The notes: generated by a model from the sequence alone, not told the origin. DNA of 64,000 nucleotides from Lysobacter dokdonensis DS-58 (GCF_000770795.1 NZ_JRKJ01000023.1:157200-221199); one strand, 5' to 3'; positions 44,949 to 57,329 are shown, numbered from the stretch's first letter. Made by a program: numbers and translations.

Positions 44949-46244
44949 TCAGGCCTTGCGCAGCTTCGCGTAGAAGAACCCGTCCATGCCGTCTTCGCCG
45001 GGCAGGCGCTGGCGGCCGGCGCCGGAGTCGCGGCCGAAACGGGCGTCGAGCGGTTCGGCGACCGCGCCCCGGGTGCGCGCGAGGAAGGCATCGACCTGCG
45101 CGGCGTTCTCCTCGACGAGCACCGAACACGTCGCGTAAAGCAGCGCGCCGCCGGGCGCGAGCATCGTCCATGCCGCGTCCAGCAGGCGCGCCTGGATCTC
45201 CCGCAGCGAATCGATGTCGGTGTCGCGGCGATGCAGCAGCACGTCGGGCTGGCGGCGCACGATGCCGGTGGCCGAACACGGCGCGTCGAGCAGGATCGCG
45301 TCGAAGGGCACGCCGTCCCACCACGTGTCGGGCGCGGCGGCGTCGGCCGCGCGCAGTTCCGCATTCGAGCCGACGCCCAAACGCGCATGCGTCTCGCGGA
45401 CGCGACGCAGGCGTTGCGGATCGATGTCGAGCGCGAGCAAGCGCAGCGTCGGATCGCGTTCGAGCAGGTGCGCCGACTTCCCGCCGGGCGCGGAACACGC
45501 ATCGAGCACGCGCGCGCCCCGCGATGGCGCGAGCGCTTCGGCGACGCATTGCGCACTGCCATCCTGCACGGAGACCAGGCCGTCGTCGAAGCCCGGCAGT
45601 TCGCTGACCGCGACGGGCGTGGCGAGCCTGAGCGCGTCCTCGGGGAATCCCGGGGCGGTCGATTCGATGCCTGCGTCCTGCAATCGCGTGCGGTACGCGT
45701 CGCGATCGACGCGCGTGCGATTCACGCGCAGCCACATCGGCGCGGGCGTCGTGCTCGCGTCGAACACGACCGATGCCGCGTCGCCCCAATCGCGCCGCAC
45801 GCGCGTGCGCAGCCACGCGGGCCACGCCGCGTCGTTCGCGACCTCGGGCAAGCCTTCGCGCAAAGCGCGACGCAGCAATGCGTTGACCATGCCGGCCTGG
45901 TGCGTGCGGCCCATCGCGCGCGTGGCTTCGACGGTCGCGTCGACCGCCGCATGCGCCGGCAGGCCCATCTGGATCTGCGCGAAACCGACGTAGAGCAGCG
46001 TGCGCAGATCCTCGTCGCGATAGCCCAGCGGCTTCGGAATCCATGCCTTCAACGCTGCGTCGTAACGCGCGTGCCCGCGGATCGCGGTGAACACAATCGC
46101 TTCGAGCAGCGCGCGATCGCGCACGTCGCGCAAGGTCGGCAGGCGCTGTGCGAGTTCGGCCTTCAGCGAACGCTGGCGCTGCAGCACGACGCCCAGCGTC
46201 TGCGTGGCCGCGATGCGCAATGCGACGCCGGGGGCCGGCTTCAT
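44949..46244 (-). CDS. rsmB: RsmB, 16S rRNA m5C967 methyltransferase
   Basis: 431 aa. An N-terminal NusB-like RNA-binding domain (about 1-140) is followed by a SAM-dependent methyltransferase domain with [10 protein letters not shown], and the two catalytic cysteines in LDAPCSATG and LYATCSV. The ATG overlaps the fmt stop (ATGA), giving the conserved def-fmt-rsmB order. Confidence 0.96.
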   Translation of the reverse strand: MKPAPGVALRIAATQTLGVVLQRQRSLKAELAQRLPTLRDVRDRALLEAIVFTAIRGHARYDAALKAWIPKPLGYRDEDLRTLLYVGFAQIQMGLPAHAAVDATVEATRAMGRTHQAGMVNALLRRALREGLPEVANDAAWPAWLRTRVRRDWGDAASVVFDASTTPAPMWLRVNRTRVDRDAYRTRLQDAGIESTAPGFPEDALRLATPVAVSELPGFDDGLVSVQDGSAQCVAEALAPSRGARVLDACSAPGGKSAHLLERDPTLRLLALDIDPQRLRRVRETHARLGVGSNAELRAADAAAPDTWWDGVPFDAILLDAPCSATGIVRRQPDVLLHRRDTDIDSLREIQARLLDAAWTMLAPGGALLYATCSVLVEENAAQVDAFLARTRGAVAEPLDARFGRDSGAGRQRLPGEDGMDGFFYAKLRKA

Positions 46245-47158
46245 GCGCCGACGCGCAGCTCGCGGCGCGCGTTGAGATAGTCGGCGGCGGTGATCGCCTT
46301 GCCGCCCGCGCGCTGGAGCACGCGGATACGCAGGGCGCCTTCGCCGCAGGCCACGTCGATGCCCTCGCGGCCCGCGGCGATCACGGTGCCCGGCGTGGCG
46401 CGGCCTTCGACGGGAACGGCGCGATGGATGCGCACCACGTCGCCGGCGATTTCGCCTTCGGCGATCGGCCACGGATCGAAAGCGCGCACCTTGCGGGCGA
46501 GCACGTCGGCCGGTTGCGTCCAGTCCAGGCGCGCTTCGGATTTCTCGAGCTTGCGTGCGTACGTCGCGCCGTCCTCCGGCTGCGGCCGCGGCACGGGACG
46601 CATGCCCGCGCGCAGCAGGCCGAGGCCGTCGGCGAGCACCTGCGCGCCGAGCGTCGACAAGCGATCGTGCAACTGCCCGGCGGTTTCATCGGGCGCGATG
46701 TCGAGGGACTGATGCAACAGCACCGGGCCGGTGTCGAGGCCCTTCTCCATCTGCATCAGGCACGCGCCGGTGCGCGTGTCGCCCGCTTCGATGGCGCGCT
46801 GGATCGGCGCGGCGCCACGCCAGCGCGGCAGCAGCGAGGCGTGCACGTTCCAGCAACCGAACTTCGGGATGTCGAGGATCGATTGCGGCAACAACAATCC
46901 GTACGCGACGACGACGAGCACGTCGGGCTGCAGCGCGCGCAACGCATCGCGCGAGATCTGCGTCTTCAGCGTTTCGGGTTGAAGCACGGGCAGGCCGCGC
47001 TTCAACGCTTCCCGCTTGACGGGCGAGGGCGTCAGCGCACGGCCGCGCCCGGCGGGGCGGTCGGGCTGCGTGTAGACCGCGACGACTTCGTTGCGCTGCG
47101 CGGCCGCGACGAGCGACGGCACGGCGAACTCCGGCGTGCCGGCGAAGACGATGCGCAT
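46241..47158 (-). CDS. fmt: Fmt, methionyl-tRNA formyltransferase
   Basis: 305 aa. The N-terminal formyltransferase domain shows [16 protein letters not shown] and the folate-site motif [14 protein letters not shown] with LDTGPVL; the C-terminal barrel domain binds initiator tRNA. It formylates Met-tRNA for initiation, working with the deformylase encoded immediately upstream. Six bases separate it from def. Confidence 0.97.
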   Translation of the reverse strand: MRIVFAGTPEFAVPSLVAAAQRNEVVAVYTQPDRPAGRGRALTPSPVKREALKRGLPVLQPETLKTQISRDALRALQPDVLVVVAYGLLLPQSILDIPKFGCWNVHASLLPRWRGAAPIQRAIEAGDTRTGACLMQMEKGLDTGPVLLHQSLDIAPDETAGQLHDRLSTLGAQVLADGLGLLRAGMRPVPRPQPEDGATYARKLEKSEARLDWTQPADVLARKVRAFDPWPIAEGEIAGDVVRIHRAVPVEGRATPGTVIAAGREGIDVACGEGALRIRVLQRAGGKAITAADYLNARRELRVGA

Positions 47159-47164
47159 GCGGCG

Positions 47165-47680
47165 TCAGGCCGCCGCGGTGCGGCGGGCCTTCGCGAGCTT
47201 CTTGCGGACCATCTCGCGCTTGAGCGGCGAGAGGTAATCGACGAACAGCTTGCCTTCCAGGTGGTCCATCTCGTGCTGGATGCACACCGCGAGCAGGCCG
47301 TCGACGCGCATCTCGAAGGGCTGGCCGTTGCGGTCCAGCGCCTTGACGAGGATCTCGTTGGCGCGCGTGACGTCCGCGAAGATGTTCGGCACCGAGAGGC
47401 AACCTTCCTGGTAGACCTGTTCGCCCGCGCGCTCGAGGATCTCGGGGTTGACGAACACCAGCGGCCGGTTCTTCTCTTCCGACACGTCAATGACCATGAA
47501 GCGCTGGTGGACGTCGACCTGGCTCGCGGCCAGCCCGATGCCCGGCGCTTCGTACATGGTCTCGAACATGTCGTCGACCAGGCGCTGGAACGCGGGGTCG
47601 CCCACCTGTTCCGGCGTGAGCGTTGCGGCCTTCGTGCGAAGGCGCGGATCGGGGAATTCGAGGATGGGGAGCAGGGCCAT
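47165..47680 (-). CDS. def: Def, peptide deformylase
   Basis: 171 aa metalloenzyme removing the N-terminal formyl group. All three motifs are present: GIGLAASQ (residues 47-54), EGCLS with metal ligand Cys94, and QHEMDH with His136, Glu137 and His140. The start [14 protein letters not shown] is the family N-terminus; longer in-frame starts run into the divergent promoter region. Confidence 0.96.
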   Translation of the reverse strand: MALLPILEFPDPRLRTKAATLTPEQVGDPAFQRLVDDMFETMYEAPGIGLAASQVDVHQRFMVIDVSEEKNRPLVFVNPEILERAGEQVYQEGCLSVPNIFADVTRANEILVKALDRNGQPFEMRVDGLLAVCIQHEMDHLEGKLFVDYLSPLKREMVRKKLAKARRTAAA

Positions 47681-47738
47681 GGCTTTCAAATGGGGGCGCC
47701 GGTCACAGGCGCAAGCGGCGGGGTGTCCTAGGGTCTCG

Positions 47739-47786
47739 ATTGTAACGCCGCGCGCTTGCAAAGGCCCGCGGAATGTGGGCTATAGT
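47739..47786. promoter_or_regulatory. Divergent promoter region between def and the LysM gene
   Basis: Plus strand: TTGCAA (47756-47761), a 19-base spacer and TATAGT (47781-47786), about 40 bases before the LysM-protein ATG. Minus strand: TACAAT at 47744-47739 toward def, without a clear -35. TTGCAA is itself palindromic. Assignment by eye. Confidence 0.5.
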
Positions 47787-47826
47787 GGCCCGGCTGCAAG
47801 GGGAAATTCTCAAGGGGAGCGGGCAC

Positions 47827-48984
47827 ATGGCCGCCATGCTTAAACGGCTTCTTCCGGTTTGCGCGGTCGCGTTGTTGACGGTGGGCAGTTATGCCGCCGC
47901 TGTCGAAACGCGCGGCGACCATCCGGACACCTACGTCGTCAAAAAGGGCGACACGCTGTGGGACATCGCGGGCAAGTTCCTGAAGCGCCCGTGGCTTTGG
48001 CCGGAAATCTGGCAGGCCAACCCGCAGATCAACAATCCGCACCTCATCTACCCCGGCGACGTCATTTCGCTGGCGTACCTGGACCGCGTCGCGGTGCAGG
48101 AAGGCCCCCGCGGTGAGGCGCCGATCACCGGCGTGCCGCTGTCGGAGGTCGAGCCGTTCCTCAAGGACGTGCGAGTCGTCGACGAGTTCGAGCACCTGCC
48201 GTACGTGGTCTCCATCGAGGAGGACCGTTCGCGCGGCATCTCGGGGATGTCGGCCTACGTCGTCGGTCTCGAAGGCGCACGGCCCGGCCAGCGTTACGCT
48301 TTCGTCCGCCCGACGGTGCGCTTCACCTGGCTGGACCGCACGGCCTGCTGCGACATCGGCTTCAAGACGGACCTGGACTTCCGCGGCGCCCGCATCTTCG
48401 CGGACTACGAGGAGTACTGGACCACGGCCGTCCTGCCGGACAAGGGCTACGAACAGCTCGGCTACGAGCTGCGGCAGATGAACACCGGCTCGGTCACCAT
48501 GGTGGCCGGCGGCGGCGTCGAAGCCAGCACCATCGTGCTGGACGAGGGCGGCAACGAGGTGCGCATCGGCGATCGCCTGATCCCGGTGGACGCGCAGCCC
48601 TACGACCTGCAGTTCTTCCCGCATCCGCCGAAGCAGCAGTTCGAGTACGGCCGTGCGCAGGTCATCGGCGTGCCGGATGCGCTGTACCACGGCGGTCCGC
48701 ACGACGTCATCGCGCTCTCGGTCGGCGCCCGCGACGGCGTGGACAACGGCACGGTGTTCTCGGTCTGGCGCGTCGGCAGCAACACGCCCGATCGCGTGCA
48801 GTATTCGATGAACCGCAGCCCGGACCTGTTCGGCGATGGCAGCCGCGTGCGTCTGCCCGACGAGTTCACCGGCCACGTCATGGTGTTCCGCACCTTCGAC
48901 AAGATGAGCTACGGCCTGATCATGGACGGCATCAAGCCGGCGCGGATCGGTTACGAGCTTAAGCATCCGGACACGATGCAGTAA
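47827..48984 (+). CDS. Exported LysM peptidoglycan-binding protein
   Basis: 385 aa. A signal peptide (about 1-25) precedes one LysM domain (about 35-84, YVVKKGDTLWDIAGKFL and NPHLIYPGDVI). The long C-terminal region has no recognised enzymatic motif. The gene lies at the conserved position just upstream of dprA in this group. An AAGGGGAG site stands eight bases before the chosen ATG. Probably a periplasmic cell-wall-binding protein; function beyond that is unknown. Confidence 0.9.
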   Translation: MAAMLKRLLPVCAVALLTVGSYAAAVETRGDHPDTYVVKKGDTLWDIAGKFLKRPWLWPEIWQANPQINNPHLIYPGDVISLAYLDRVAVQEGPRGEAPITGVPLSEVEPFLKDVRVVDEFEHLPYVVSIEEDRSRGISGMSAYVVGLEGARPGQRYAFVRPTVRFTWLDRTACCDIGFKTDLDFRGARIFADYEEYWTTAVLPDKGYEQLGYELRQMNTGSVTMVAGGGVEASTIVLDEGGNEVRIGDRLIPVDAQPYDLQFFPHPPKQQFEYGRAQVIGVPDALYHGGPHDVIALSVGARDGVDNGTVFSVWRVGSNTPDRVQYSMNRSPDLFGDGSRVRLPDEFTGHVMVFRTFDKMSYGLIMDGIKPARIGYELKHPDTMQ

Positions 48985-49016
48985 CGCGAACATCAGGGTT
49001 TCCTGACGTTCCAACG

Positions 49017-49040
49017 CGACGGCGCCCTAGGGCGCCGTCG
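49017..49040 (+). terminator. Hairpin after the LysM gene
   Basis: A perfect palindromic stem of 10 bp with loop CTAG, followed by TCGTTT. It lies 33 bases after the stop and ends 25 bases before dprA. The short T run makes it a weak terminator at best. Confidence 0.55.
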
Positions 49041-49064
49041 TCGTTTGCGGCGCACGCTGGGGCG

Positions 49065-49970
49065 ATGCACACGCTGCTCCCCATCGACGATGACGACTAC
49101 CCCGCGCTGCTTCGCCGCCTGCCCGACGCACCGCGTGCGCTGTACATGCGCGGCGACGCCGGATGTTTGTGGCATCCCGCCATCGCCATCGTCGGGAGTC
49201 GCACGGCGACGCCGAACGGGTTCGACAACGCGCGGGGGTTCGCACGCGCGTTCGGCCGCGCGGGGTTCTGCATCATCAGCGGCATGGCCGCGGGCATCGA
49301 CACCGCAGCGCATCGCGGCGCGCTCGATGTCGATGCGCCGACGGTCGCCGTGCTGGGCACCGGCATCGACACGCCGTATCCGCGCAGCAATGCGGGGCTG
49401 ATGGAAGAGATCGCGCAACGCGGCGCGGTCGTCAGCGAATATCCGCCGGGCGCGGTGCCCCACCCTGGCCAATTCCCCGCGCGCAACCGCATCGTCGCCG
49501 GTCTCACCCTCGGCACCGTGGTCGTCGAAGCGCAACAAAAGTCCGGTGCCCTCATCACCGCGCGGCTCGCCGGCGACGCGGGCCGCGAGGTCTTCGCCAT
49601 CCCGGGTTCCATCCACAACCCGATGGCGCGCGGCTGCCACCGGCTCATCCGTGAAGGCGTGCAACTCGTCGAGTCGCCCGACGAAGTGATCGCTGCGCTG
49701 AAGCCCCTGCTCGATGCGTACGCCGGCGACTTGCGGCGGCGGCTGCACGCCCCCAACTCAGCCATCGCCGCACCGCAACACGATTCATCGACGATGGATG
49801 CGGGCAACAAGCGCTTGTGGGAAGCACTGGGTCACGACCCAACCCCTATGGACGTGCTGGTCGATCGAACCGGATTGACGAGTGCGCAACTTGTCTCCAT
49901 GCTGCTGGTCATGGAGCTGGAAGGGCGCGTGGTTTCGCAACACGGCCGCTACACCCGCAAGGCATCCTGA
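49065..49970 (+). CDS. dprA: DprA/Smf DNA-processing protein (short form)
   Basis: 301 aa. The Rossmann-fold ssDNA/RecA-loading domain is intact (about 38-215, [38 protein letters not shown]) and the C-terminal winged helix (DprA_WH, about 245-300, [17 protein letters not shown]) is present. The usual N-terminal SAM-like domain of about 70-80 residues is absent: the protein begins at DYPALLRRL, and the 80 bases upstream hold only a hairpin. DprA protects incoming DNA and loads RecA in natural transformation. Confidence 0.93.
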   Translation: MHTLLPIDDDDYPALLRRLPDAPRALYMRGDAGCLWHPAIAIVGSRTATPNGFDNARGFARAFGRAGFCIISGMAAGIDTAAHRGALDVDAPTVAVLGTGIDTPYPRSNAGLMEEIAQRGAVVSEYPPGAVPHPGQFPARNRIVAGLTLGTVVVEAQQKSGALITARLAGDAGREVFAIPGSIHNPMARGCHRLIREGVQLVESPDEVIAALKPLLDAYAGDLRRRLHAPNSAIAAPQHDSSTMDAGNKRLWEALGHDPTPMDVLVDRTGLTSAQLVSMLLVMELEGRVVSQHGRYTRKAS

Positions 49971-50004
49971 ACCTCCACAGCGCCGATGGCGCAGGCCGAG
50001 GGAA

Positions 50005-50496
50005 ATGAAAGAGAGCATCCTGGACGTCCTGCTGTACCTGTTCGAGCACTACTTCACCAACGACACCGTCCCACCGGTGGGGGACCGCGACTCCCTCCAG
50101 AGCAGCCCGCTCTACTCCGAACTCACCCAGGCGGGCTTCAGCCCCGCCGAAATCGGCAAGGCCTTCGACTGGCTCGACGCGCTCGCCGAGCAACGCCCGG
50201 AATCGGCGCCCAAGCGCATCAACGGCCCCACCCGCGTCTTCCACGGCCCCGAACTCGACAAGCTCGACACGGAAACCCGCGGCTTCCTGCTGTTCCTCGA
50301 ACAGCACGGCGTCCTGGACCCCGACCAGCGCGAGCTCGTCCTCGACCGTGCGATGGCGCTGGACCAGGAGGAACTGGACCTCGACGACCTCAAATGGGTG
50401 GTCCTGATGGTCCTGTTCAACCAGCCCGGCTCCGAGGCGGCCTACGCCTGGATGGAGACGCAGATGTTCCTGGACGAGCCCGAACCGGTGCACTGA
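50005..50496 (+). CDS. smg: Smg, DUF494 protein
   Basis: 163 aa protein of the DUF494/Smg family, acidic and helical ([17 protein letters not shown] start). It sits in its conserved place between dprA and topA. A GAGGGAAA site precedes the ATG. No biochemical activity is established for the family. Confidence 0.93.
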   Translation: MKESILDVLLYLFEHYFTNDTVPPVGDRDSLQSSPLYSELTQAGFSPAEIGKAFDWLDALAEQRPESAPKRINGPTRVFHGPELDKLDTETRGFLLFLEQHGVLDPDQRELVLDRAMALDQEELDLDDLKWVVLMVLFNQPGSEAAYAWMETQMFLDEPEPVH

Positions 50497-50603
50497 GCCA
50501 CCGGCCAGGGCTTCGACGGCCGTCGCCATTCGGGGGGACGGGGCGCGGTTCGGCTTGACACGGCCGGCCGCCACGTGACACCACTAAAAAAGGAACTGAC
50601 CCG

Positions 50604-50629
50604 CGCCCGTGGCCCGAAGGCCCCGGGCG
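50604..50629 (+). other. Leader hairpin upstream of topA
   Basis: CGCCCG and CGGGCG form an outer 6-bp stem around GGCC-CGAA-GGCC, with a single 1x1 mismatch, in the 177-base interval between smg and topA. No T tract follows, so a structured 5' leader is as likely as a terminator. A TTGACA at 50555-50560 could be a -35 box, but I see no good -10. Confidence 0.5.
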
Positions 50630-50673
50630 TCGCCTTCTTCGCGCCGGGAAAAACCCGACGCCGCCGGACCCCC

Positions 50674-53165
<2,492 letters not shown>

Positions 53166-53166
<1 letters not shown>

Positions 53167-53729
53167 TGGAGCGCCTGCCGCCCGCCGCCGCCGCGAACGT
53201 GCTGCGCTGCGGCGGCGTGCTGGCCTATCCCACCGAAGCGGTGTGGGGCCTGGGGTGCGATCCTTTCGATGAGGCCGCGGTCCTGCGGTTGCTCGCGATC
53301 AAGCAACGCGCGGTCGACAAGGGCGTGATCCTCGTCGCCGCGGACCTCGCGCAATTCGACGGGCTCCTGGATTGGAACGCGTTGCCGCGCGATCGCGTCG
53401 AAGCCGTGCACGCGCAATGGCCCGGCCCGCGCACGTGGATCGTGCCAGCCACCGCGCGCGTGCCGCGCTGGATCACCGGGTCGCACGTCGGCGTCGCCGT
53501 GCGCGTCAGCGATCATCCGGTCGTCGTCGCGGTGTGCCGCGCATTCGGCCAGCCGATCGTCTCCACCAGCGCCAACCTCGCCGGCGAGCCGCCCGCGTTC
53601 GCCTTCGACGCGCTCTCGCCCGACGTGCTGTCCCGGGTGGACGGTGTCAGCGACGGCGACACCGGCGGGCTGCGCGCGCCCACCGCGATCCGCGACGCAG
53701 CCACCGGCGCCGAACTGCGCGCCGGCTGA
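53166..53729 (+). CDS. tsaC: TsaC, threonylcarbamoyl-AMP synthase
   Basis: 187 aa YrdC-domain protein, of TsaC rather than Sua5 length. The segments GGVLAYPTEAVWGLGCDP and STSANLAGEPP are characteristic. It makes threonylcarbamoyl-AMP for t6A37 of ANN-decoding tRNAs. ATG shares a base with the topA stop, in the conserved smg-topA-tsaC order. Confidence 0.94.
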
Positions 53730-53783
53730 ACCGCCGGTCGGCGGCGCTGGTCCGGCCGCTTGGGTTCGGCGCAGAATCCGCGC

Positions 53784-54425
53784 ATGGCGATCCCGCGCAT
53801 CTCCGTGCTCCTCCTCGTCGGCATCGGCGCATTCGCGGCGTGCCGCGTCGCGCACGCGCAGGACGTGACGATCTATCGCTGCATCGATGGCAAGGGCCAC
53901 CTCACCTTGCGCGACACGCCGTGCGGCAAGGACGAAAAGCAGGAACAGCGCACGATGACGCGGCCGCAGGACGCACCGCGCAAGCCTGCCGCGCCCAAGG
54001 TCGCCGAAGCGCCATCGCCGCGCGACGACGATCGCTCGTATGTCGAAGGACGCGAGGTCTACCTCGCACCGCCGCGCCCGCTGTACGAATGCATCACGCC
54101 CGACGGCATGCGCTACACGAGCGACACCAGCGAGGGCAATCCACGCTGGGTGCCGCTGTGGACGCTCGGCTATCCGGGTTACAACGTCATCGGCTCGCAG
54201 GTCGCCGGCCCGAACTGGATCGGCCCGGGCACCTACGGCGCCGGCACCTACGTGCGCGACACCTGCTACATGCTGCCGCCGGCGGACGTGTGCGCGCGCA
54301 CCCGCGACCGCCGCGACGAACTGCGCAAGCGATTCTTCAACGCGATGCCCAGCGAGCGCGATGTGCTGCGCGTCGAGGAACGCAGCCTCAACGCGCGCCT
54401 GGACAACGATTGCGGCGGCCAGTGA
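53784..54425 (+). CDS. DUF4124 exported protein, copy 1
   Basis: 213 aa. Signal peptide ending AHAQ, then the DUF4124-type YRCIDGKGHLTLRDTPC motif with a Cys pair. Several further cysteines (YECITPDG, DTCYML, CGGQ) suggest disulfides in the periplasm. The protein shares its layout with the next gene (signal peptide, Y-x-C-x-D-G/A-K-G, Lys/Glu-rich linker, PLYEC or PLFEC). Function unknown. Confidence 0.83.
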   Translation: MAIPRISVLLLVGIGAFAACRVAHAQDVTIYRCIDGKGHLTLRDTPCGKDEKQEQRTMTRPQDAPRKPAAPKVAEAPSPRDDDRSYVEGREVYLAPPRPLYECITPDGMRYTSDTSEGNPRWVPLWTLGYPGYNVIGSQVAGPNWIGPGTYGAGTYVRDTCYMLPPADVCARTRDRRDELRKRFFNAMPSERDVLRVEERSLNARLDNDCGGQ

Positions 54426-54451
54426 CGCCTCGCGTCGGATACGCTTGCGGC

Positions 54452-55087
54452 ATGACGCGCCTCGCCCGTTCCACCCTCATCGCCCTCGTATTGGTGCTCG
54501 CGCCTTTCGCGCAACGGCAGGCGCACGCGACCACGATCTACAAATGCACCGACGCCAAGGGCACGGTGACGCTGCAGAACGACACCCCGTGCAAGCCCGG
54601 CGAGAAACAGGAAGTGCGCACGATTGGCGCATTGCCCACGGCGCCCGCGCCGGCTGAACGCGCGGTGGAAGTGAAAGCGCCGAGCGGGCCGCCGCCCAAT
54701 GCGCACTTCGAACTCGTCCGTGGCCCGGTGACCGAATCGCTGCCCGTATCGCAGATTCCGTTGGCCGATCGCAAACCGCCTCCGCCCTTGTTCGAATGCA
54801 AGGTGTGGGACCTCACGACGTATCTGAGCGAAGCCGATACGCCGCAGGAGCGTTGCGTCCCGCTCGCCACGGTGGGCCTGAATGGCGGCGGCGGCGCAGG
54901 CGAGGCGTGCGAGATCCGGCGCGATACGTGCACCGCGCTGACCGGGGAGGCGCTGTGCACGGCATGGCAGCGCCGCGTCGACGAAGCGAATTTCCGCATG
55001 ACCTACGCCGCGCCGGCGGACAAGGACGCCCGCAAGGCGGAGTACGAACGCCAGCGCGCGGCGCTGGTCGACAGCACGTGCCGCTGA
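54452..55087 (+). CDS. DUF4124 exported protein, copy 2
   Basis: 211 aa, paralogous to the preceding gene and 26 bases from its stop. Signal peptide ending AHAT, the motif YKCTDAKGTVTLQNDTPC, a linker, then PLFECKVW and a cysteine-rich C-terminal region (RCVPL, EACEIRRDTCTAL, LCTAW). Probably a periplasmic disulfide-stabilised protein. The pair looks like a tandem duplication that has diverged in the C-terminal halves. Function unknown. Confidence 0.83.
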   Translation: MTRLARSTLIALVLVLAPFAQRQAHATTIYKCTDAKGTVTLQNDTPCKPGEKQEVRTIGALPTAPAPAERAVEVKAPSGPPPNAHFELVRGPVTESLPVSQIPLADRKPPPPLFECKVWDLTTYLSEADTPQERCVPLATVGLNGGGGAGEACEIRRDTCTALTGEALCTAWQRRVDEANFRMTYAAPADKDARKAEYERQRAALVDSTCR

Positions 55088-55243
55088 CGCATCGCTGAAA
55101 CATTCGCTCGAGTGATGACGATCTGCGCTCGATGCGCAGATGAATTGCGGCGACTTACTTTTTCTTGACCTGCACCACGCAACTTTCTAACCAACGCTTG
55201 CCTATGGTCGCTGTTCCCTCCCCCGAGCACCGAGGCGTATCGC

Positions 55244-55474
55244 ATGGCGAACCAGAACCGAGGCACCAGCAATCGCGGATTCGCGAGCATGGATCCGGAA
55301 ACGCAGCGCAAGATCGCGCAGAAGGGCGGTGAAGCCGTCAGCCGCGATCGCGAACACATGTCGATGATCGGCCGGAAGGGCGGTGAAGCCTCCGGCGGCA
55401 ATCGCAACAACCCGAGCAATGCGCAGGAGACCCCCGGATCCCGGTTCGGCGGCACCGAAGGCGGCAACCGCTGA
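55244..55474 (+). CDS. KGG-domain stress-induced protein (YciG-like)
   Basis: 76 aa, highly polar, glycine-rich. Two KGG motifs (IAQKGGEAV and IGRKGGEAS) mark the con-10/YciG family, small proteins often induced by general stress or on starvation. A TTGACC at about 55164 could be the -35 box of its promoter. A strong bidirectional hairpin follows directly. Confidence 0.88.
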   Translation: MANQNRGTSNRGFASMDPETQRKIAQKGGEAVSRDREHMSMIGRKGGEASGGNRNNPSNAQETPGSRFGGTEGGNR

Positions 55475-55482
55475 GCCACGTG

Positions 55483-55508
55483 AAAACGCCCGCACCTGCG
55501 GGCGTTTT
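55483..55508. terminator. Bidirectional terminator after the KGG gene
   Basis: A perfect 12-bp inverted repeat (AAAACGCCCGCA and TGCGGGCGTTTT) with a 2-base gap at 55495-55496. It has T runs on both sides, so it can end the KGG transcript and the convergent dehydrogenase transcript. Confidence 0.88.
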
Positions 55509-55517
55509 CTTGCGGGC

Positions 55518-57254
55518 CTACCTTCCCTCTTTCGCCGCGAGCTCGTCGTAATACTTCCGCACGCAAACGAAGCCCTGCCCGCCGATCACCATCTCCCCGC
55601 CGATCCACCGCACGGTGCGGCCATCCCAGGCTTCGCCGCACCAATGCCGCGTGACCACGGCCTGCGATTGCCCGCGCGCGCGGAGGCGCTGTCCGGGCAC
55701 CGGCGCCGGCGCGCTTTCGATGATGAAGATCTCGCCGTCGAGATCGACGATGTACACGTTGCCCGACTGATCCGTGCCGAACGCGACGGGGTTGTTGAAT
55801 GCGCCCGCATCCGGCGCGAACGACGTGTTGCGCACGGTGAAGTCCGCCGCCGTCAGCGGCGTCGAGCCGTACATCGCGTCGATCGGCAGCGACCACAGGT
55901 TGCCTTCGATGAAATCGGCGAACAGGTACTGCCCGCGCAGCGACTCCACCGGCCCGCGATACACCACGCCGCCGATGATCGAACTGCCCGCGCGATCGCC
56001 CGTGCCGTGCAGGTATTGCGCCGCCGGCAGGCGGAACGACGGATCGTCCGCGCCCTTGAACTGCAGCGTGCCCTCGCGCACCGACCACCCGAAGTTGACG
56101 CCGCCGTTGTCGGTCGGGCCGACCATCACGTTGATTTCCTCGACCGTGTTCTCGCCGACGTCGCCGAGGATCAGGCCGCCCTCGCCCGTGCCGAACGGGC
56201 CGAAGTCGAAACTCGCGCGGAACGGGTTGCGCAGGCCCAGCGCCCACACTTCCGGCGCGCCGCCTGCCTGCGCGAACGGGTTGTCCGTCGGTATGCCGTA
56301 GTTGCGCGTGTCGTCGCCCGGGAAACTGTCGCGCGTGATGTCGATGCGCAGGATCTTGCCGAGCCAGGTGTCTCGGTTCTGCCCGTTGTTGTCCGGATCG
56401 CCGGCGCCGCCGCCATCGCCGATGGCGACATACAGGAATCCTGCGCGATCGAAGCCGATCCATCCGCCGTTGTGATTCGTGCGCGGATGCGGCTGGCGCA
56501 GGATCACGCGCATGCTCGCTGGATCGGCGATGTCGCGATTGGCCGCGCTCATCGTGTAGCGCCGCACTTCGATCGTGCCCACCGGGTCGGTGACGAACAC
56601 GAAGAACTGCCCGGAGCTGGCGAAGTCGGGCGAGGTCGCGAAGCCCAGCAGGCCGCGTTCGCCGTTCGTCGACAACTGCCCGCGCAGGTCGAGCACCGGC
56701 GTCGTTGCGAAGGTCCCCGTCCCCGGCGACAGGATGCGGATCAGCCCCGCGAGTTCGCCAACGTAGACGCGCCCCGAATTGTCGGGCACAGGCGCGACGA
56801 ACACGGGCGAGGAAATCCCCGACGCCACGCGCCGCACGCGGAAGGCCAGGCTGCTGCGGTCGGTGACGGTGACGGTGAGCGCCATCGCAGTCGACGCGCT
56901 GCCATCGCTCGCGCGCAACGTCACCTGGTATTGGTTGTTCCCGCCGATGTCGGTGGGCACTTCGAAATCCGGCGGCACGGCGAAGGACAGCGCGCCCGCG
57001 GTCGTGATGCGGAATTGGCTCGCGTCTTCACCGCCGTCGATCGCATAGCTGATCGCGTTGCCGTCGATGTCGGTGGCCGTCGCGTTGTAGAACGCGCCCG
57101 TCGTGTCTTCCTGCACGGACACCGAGCTCGGCGAGGTGAACGACGGCGGCGTGTTGCCGAAGGTGATCGAGCCGCTCGTGCCGCTGCCGCCGCATGCAGC
57201 GAGGGCGAGCGCACCTGCGGCGAACAACAGCATCCTGGCGTTGCGCGGCGTCAT
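55518..57254 (-). CDS. Lipoprotein with cadherin-like domain and sorbosone/glucose dehydrogenase-type propeller
   Basis: 578 aa. A lipobox LALAACGG gives lipid-anchored Cys21. Residues about 35-130 look like a cadherin-type/Ig-like repeat (PPSFTSPSSVSVQEDT, NAISYAIDGGEDASQF). The six-bladed propeller of the GSDH family (about 140-480) follows, with RTNHNGGWIGFD, GDGGGAGDPDN and GDVGENTVEEI, the PQQ-site motifs of aldose sugar dehydrogenases. The C-terminal ~60 residues hold two Cys but no CxxCH haem site. Likely PQQ-dependent sugar oxidation at the cell surface or in the periplasm; the sugar is unknown. Confidence 0.83.
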   Translation of the reverse strand: MTPRNARMLLFAAGALALAACGGSGTSGSITFGNTPPSFTSPSSVSVQEDTTGAFYNATATDIDGNAISYAIDGGEDASQFRITTAGALSFAVPPDFEVPTDIGGNNQYQVTLRASDGSASTAMALTVTVTDRSSLAFRVRRVASGISSPVFVAPVPDNSGRVYVGELAGLIRILSPGTGTFATTPVLDLRGQLSTNGERGLLGFATSPDFASSGQFFVFVTDPVGTIEVRRYTMSAANRDIADPASMRVILRQPHPRTNHNGGWIGFDRAGFLYVAIGDGGGAGDPDNNGQNRDTWLGKILRIDITRDSFPGDDTRNYGIPTDNPFAQAGGAPEVWALGLRNPFRASFDFGPFGTGEGGLILGDVGENTVEEINVMVGPTDNGGVNFGWSVREGTLQFKGADDPSFRLPAAQYLHGTGDRAGSSIIGGVVYRGPVESLRGQYLFADFIEGNLWSLPIDAMYGSTPLTAADFTVRNTSFAPDAGAFNNPVAFGTDQSGNVYIVDLDGEIFIIESAPAPVPGQRLRARGQSQAVVTRHWCGEAWDGRTVRWIGGEMVIGGQGFVCVRKYYDELAAKEGR

Positions 57255-57290
57255 GTCCGTGGCCTCCGGCGATGTCCGGGCAGGATGCCT

Positions 57291-57310
57291 CCCGCCGCTT
57301 AACCGGCGGG
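57291..57310 (-). other. Hairpin between the SDR and dehydrogenase genes
   Basis: CCCGCCG and CGGCGGG pair around CTTAAC, 20 bases beyond the SDR stop codon. No T tract follows on the minus strand, so termination is uncertain. Confidence 0.4.
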
Positions 57311-57329
57311 TGAAGCGCGCTGCCGTTCG

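Noticed and set aside
48985..49064. Frameshifted N-terminal domain of DprA
   Set aside because: The 80-base gap to the LysM gene is too short to hold about 75 residues and contains only a hairpin, so the shortening is not an apparent frameshift.
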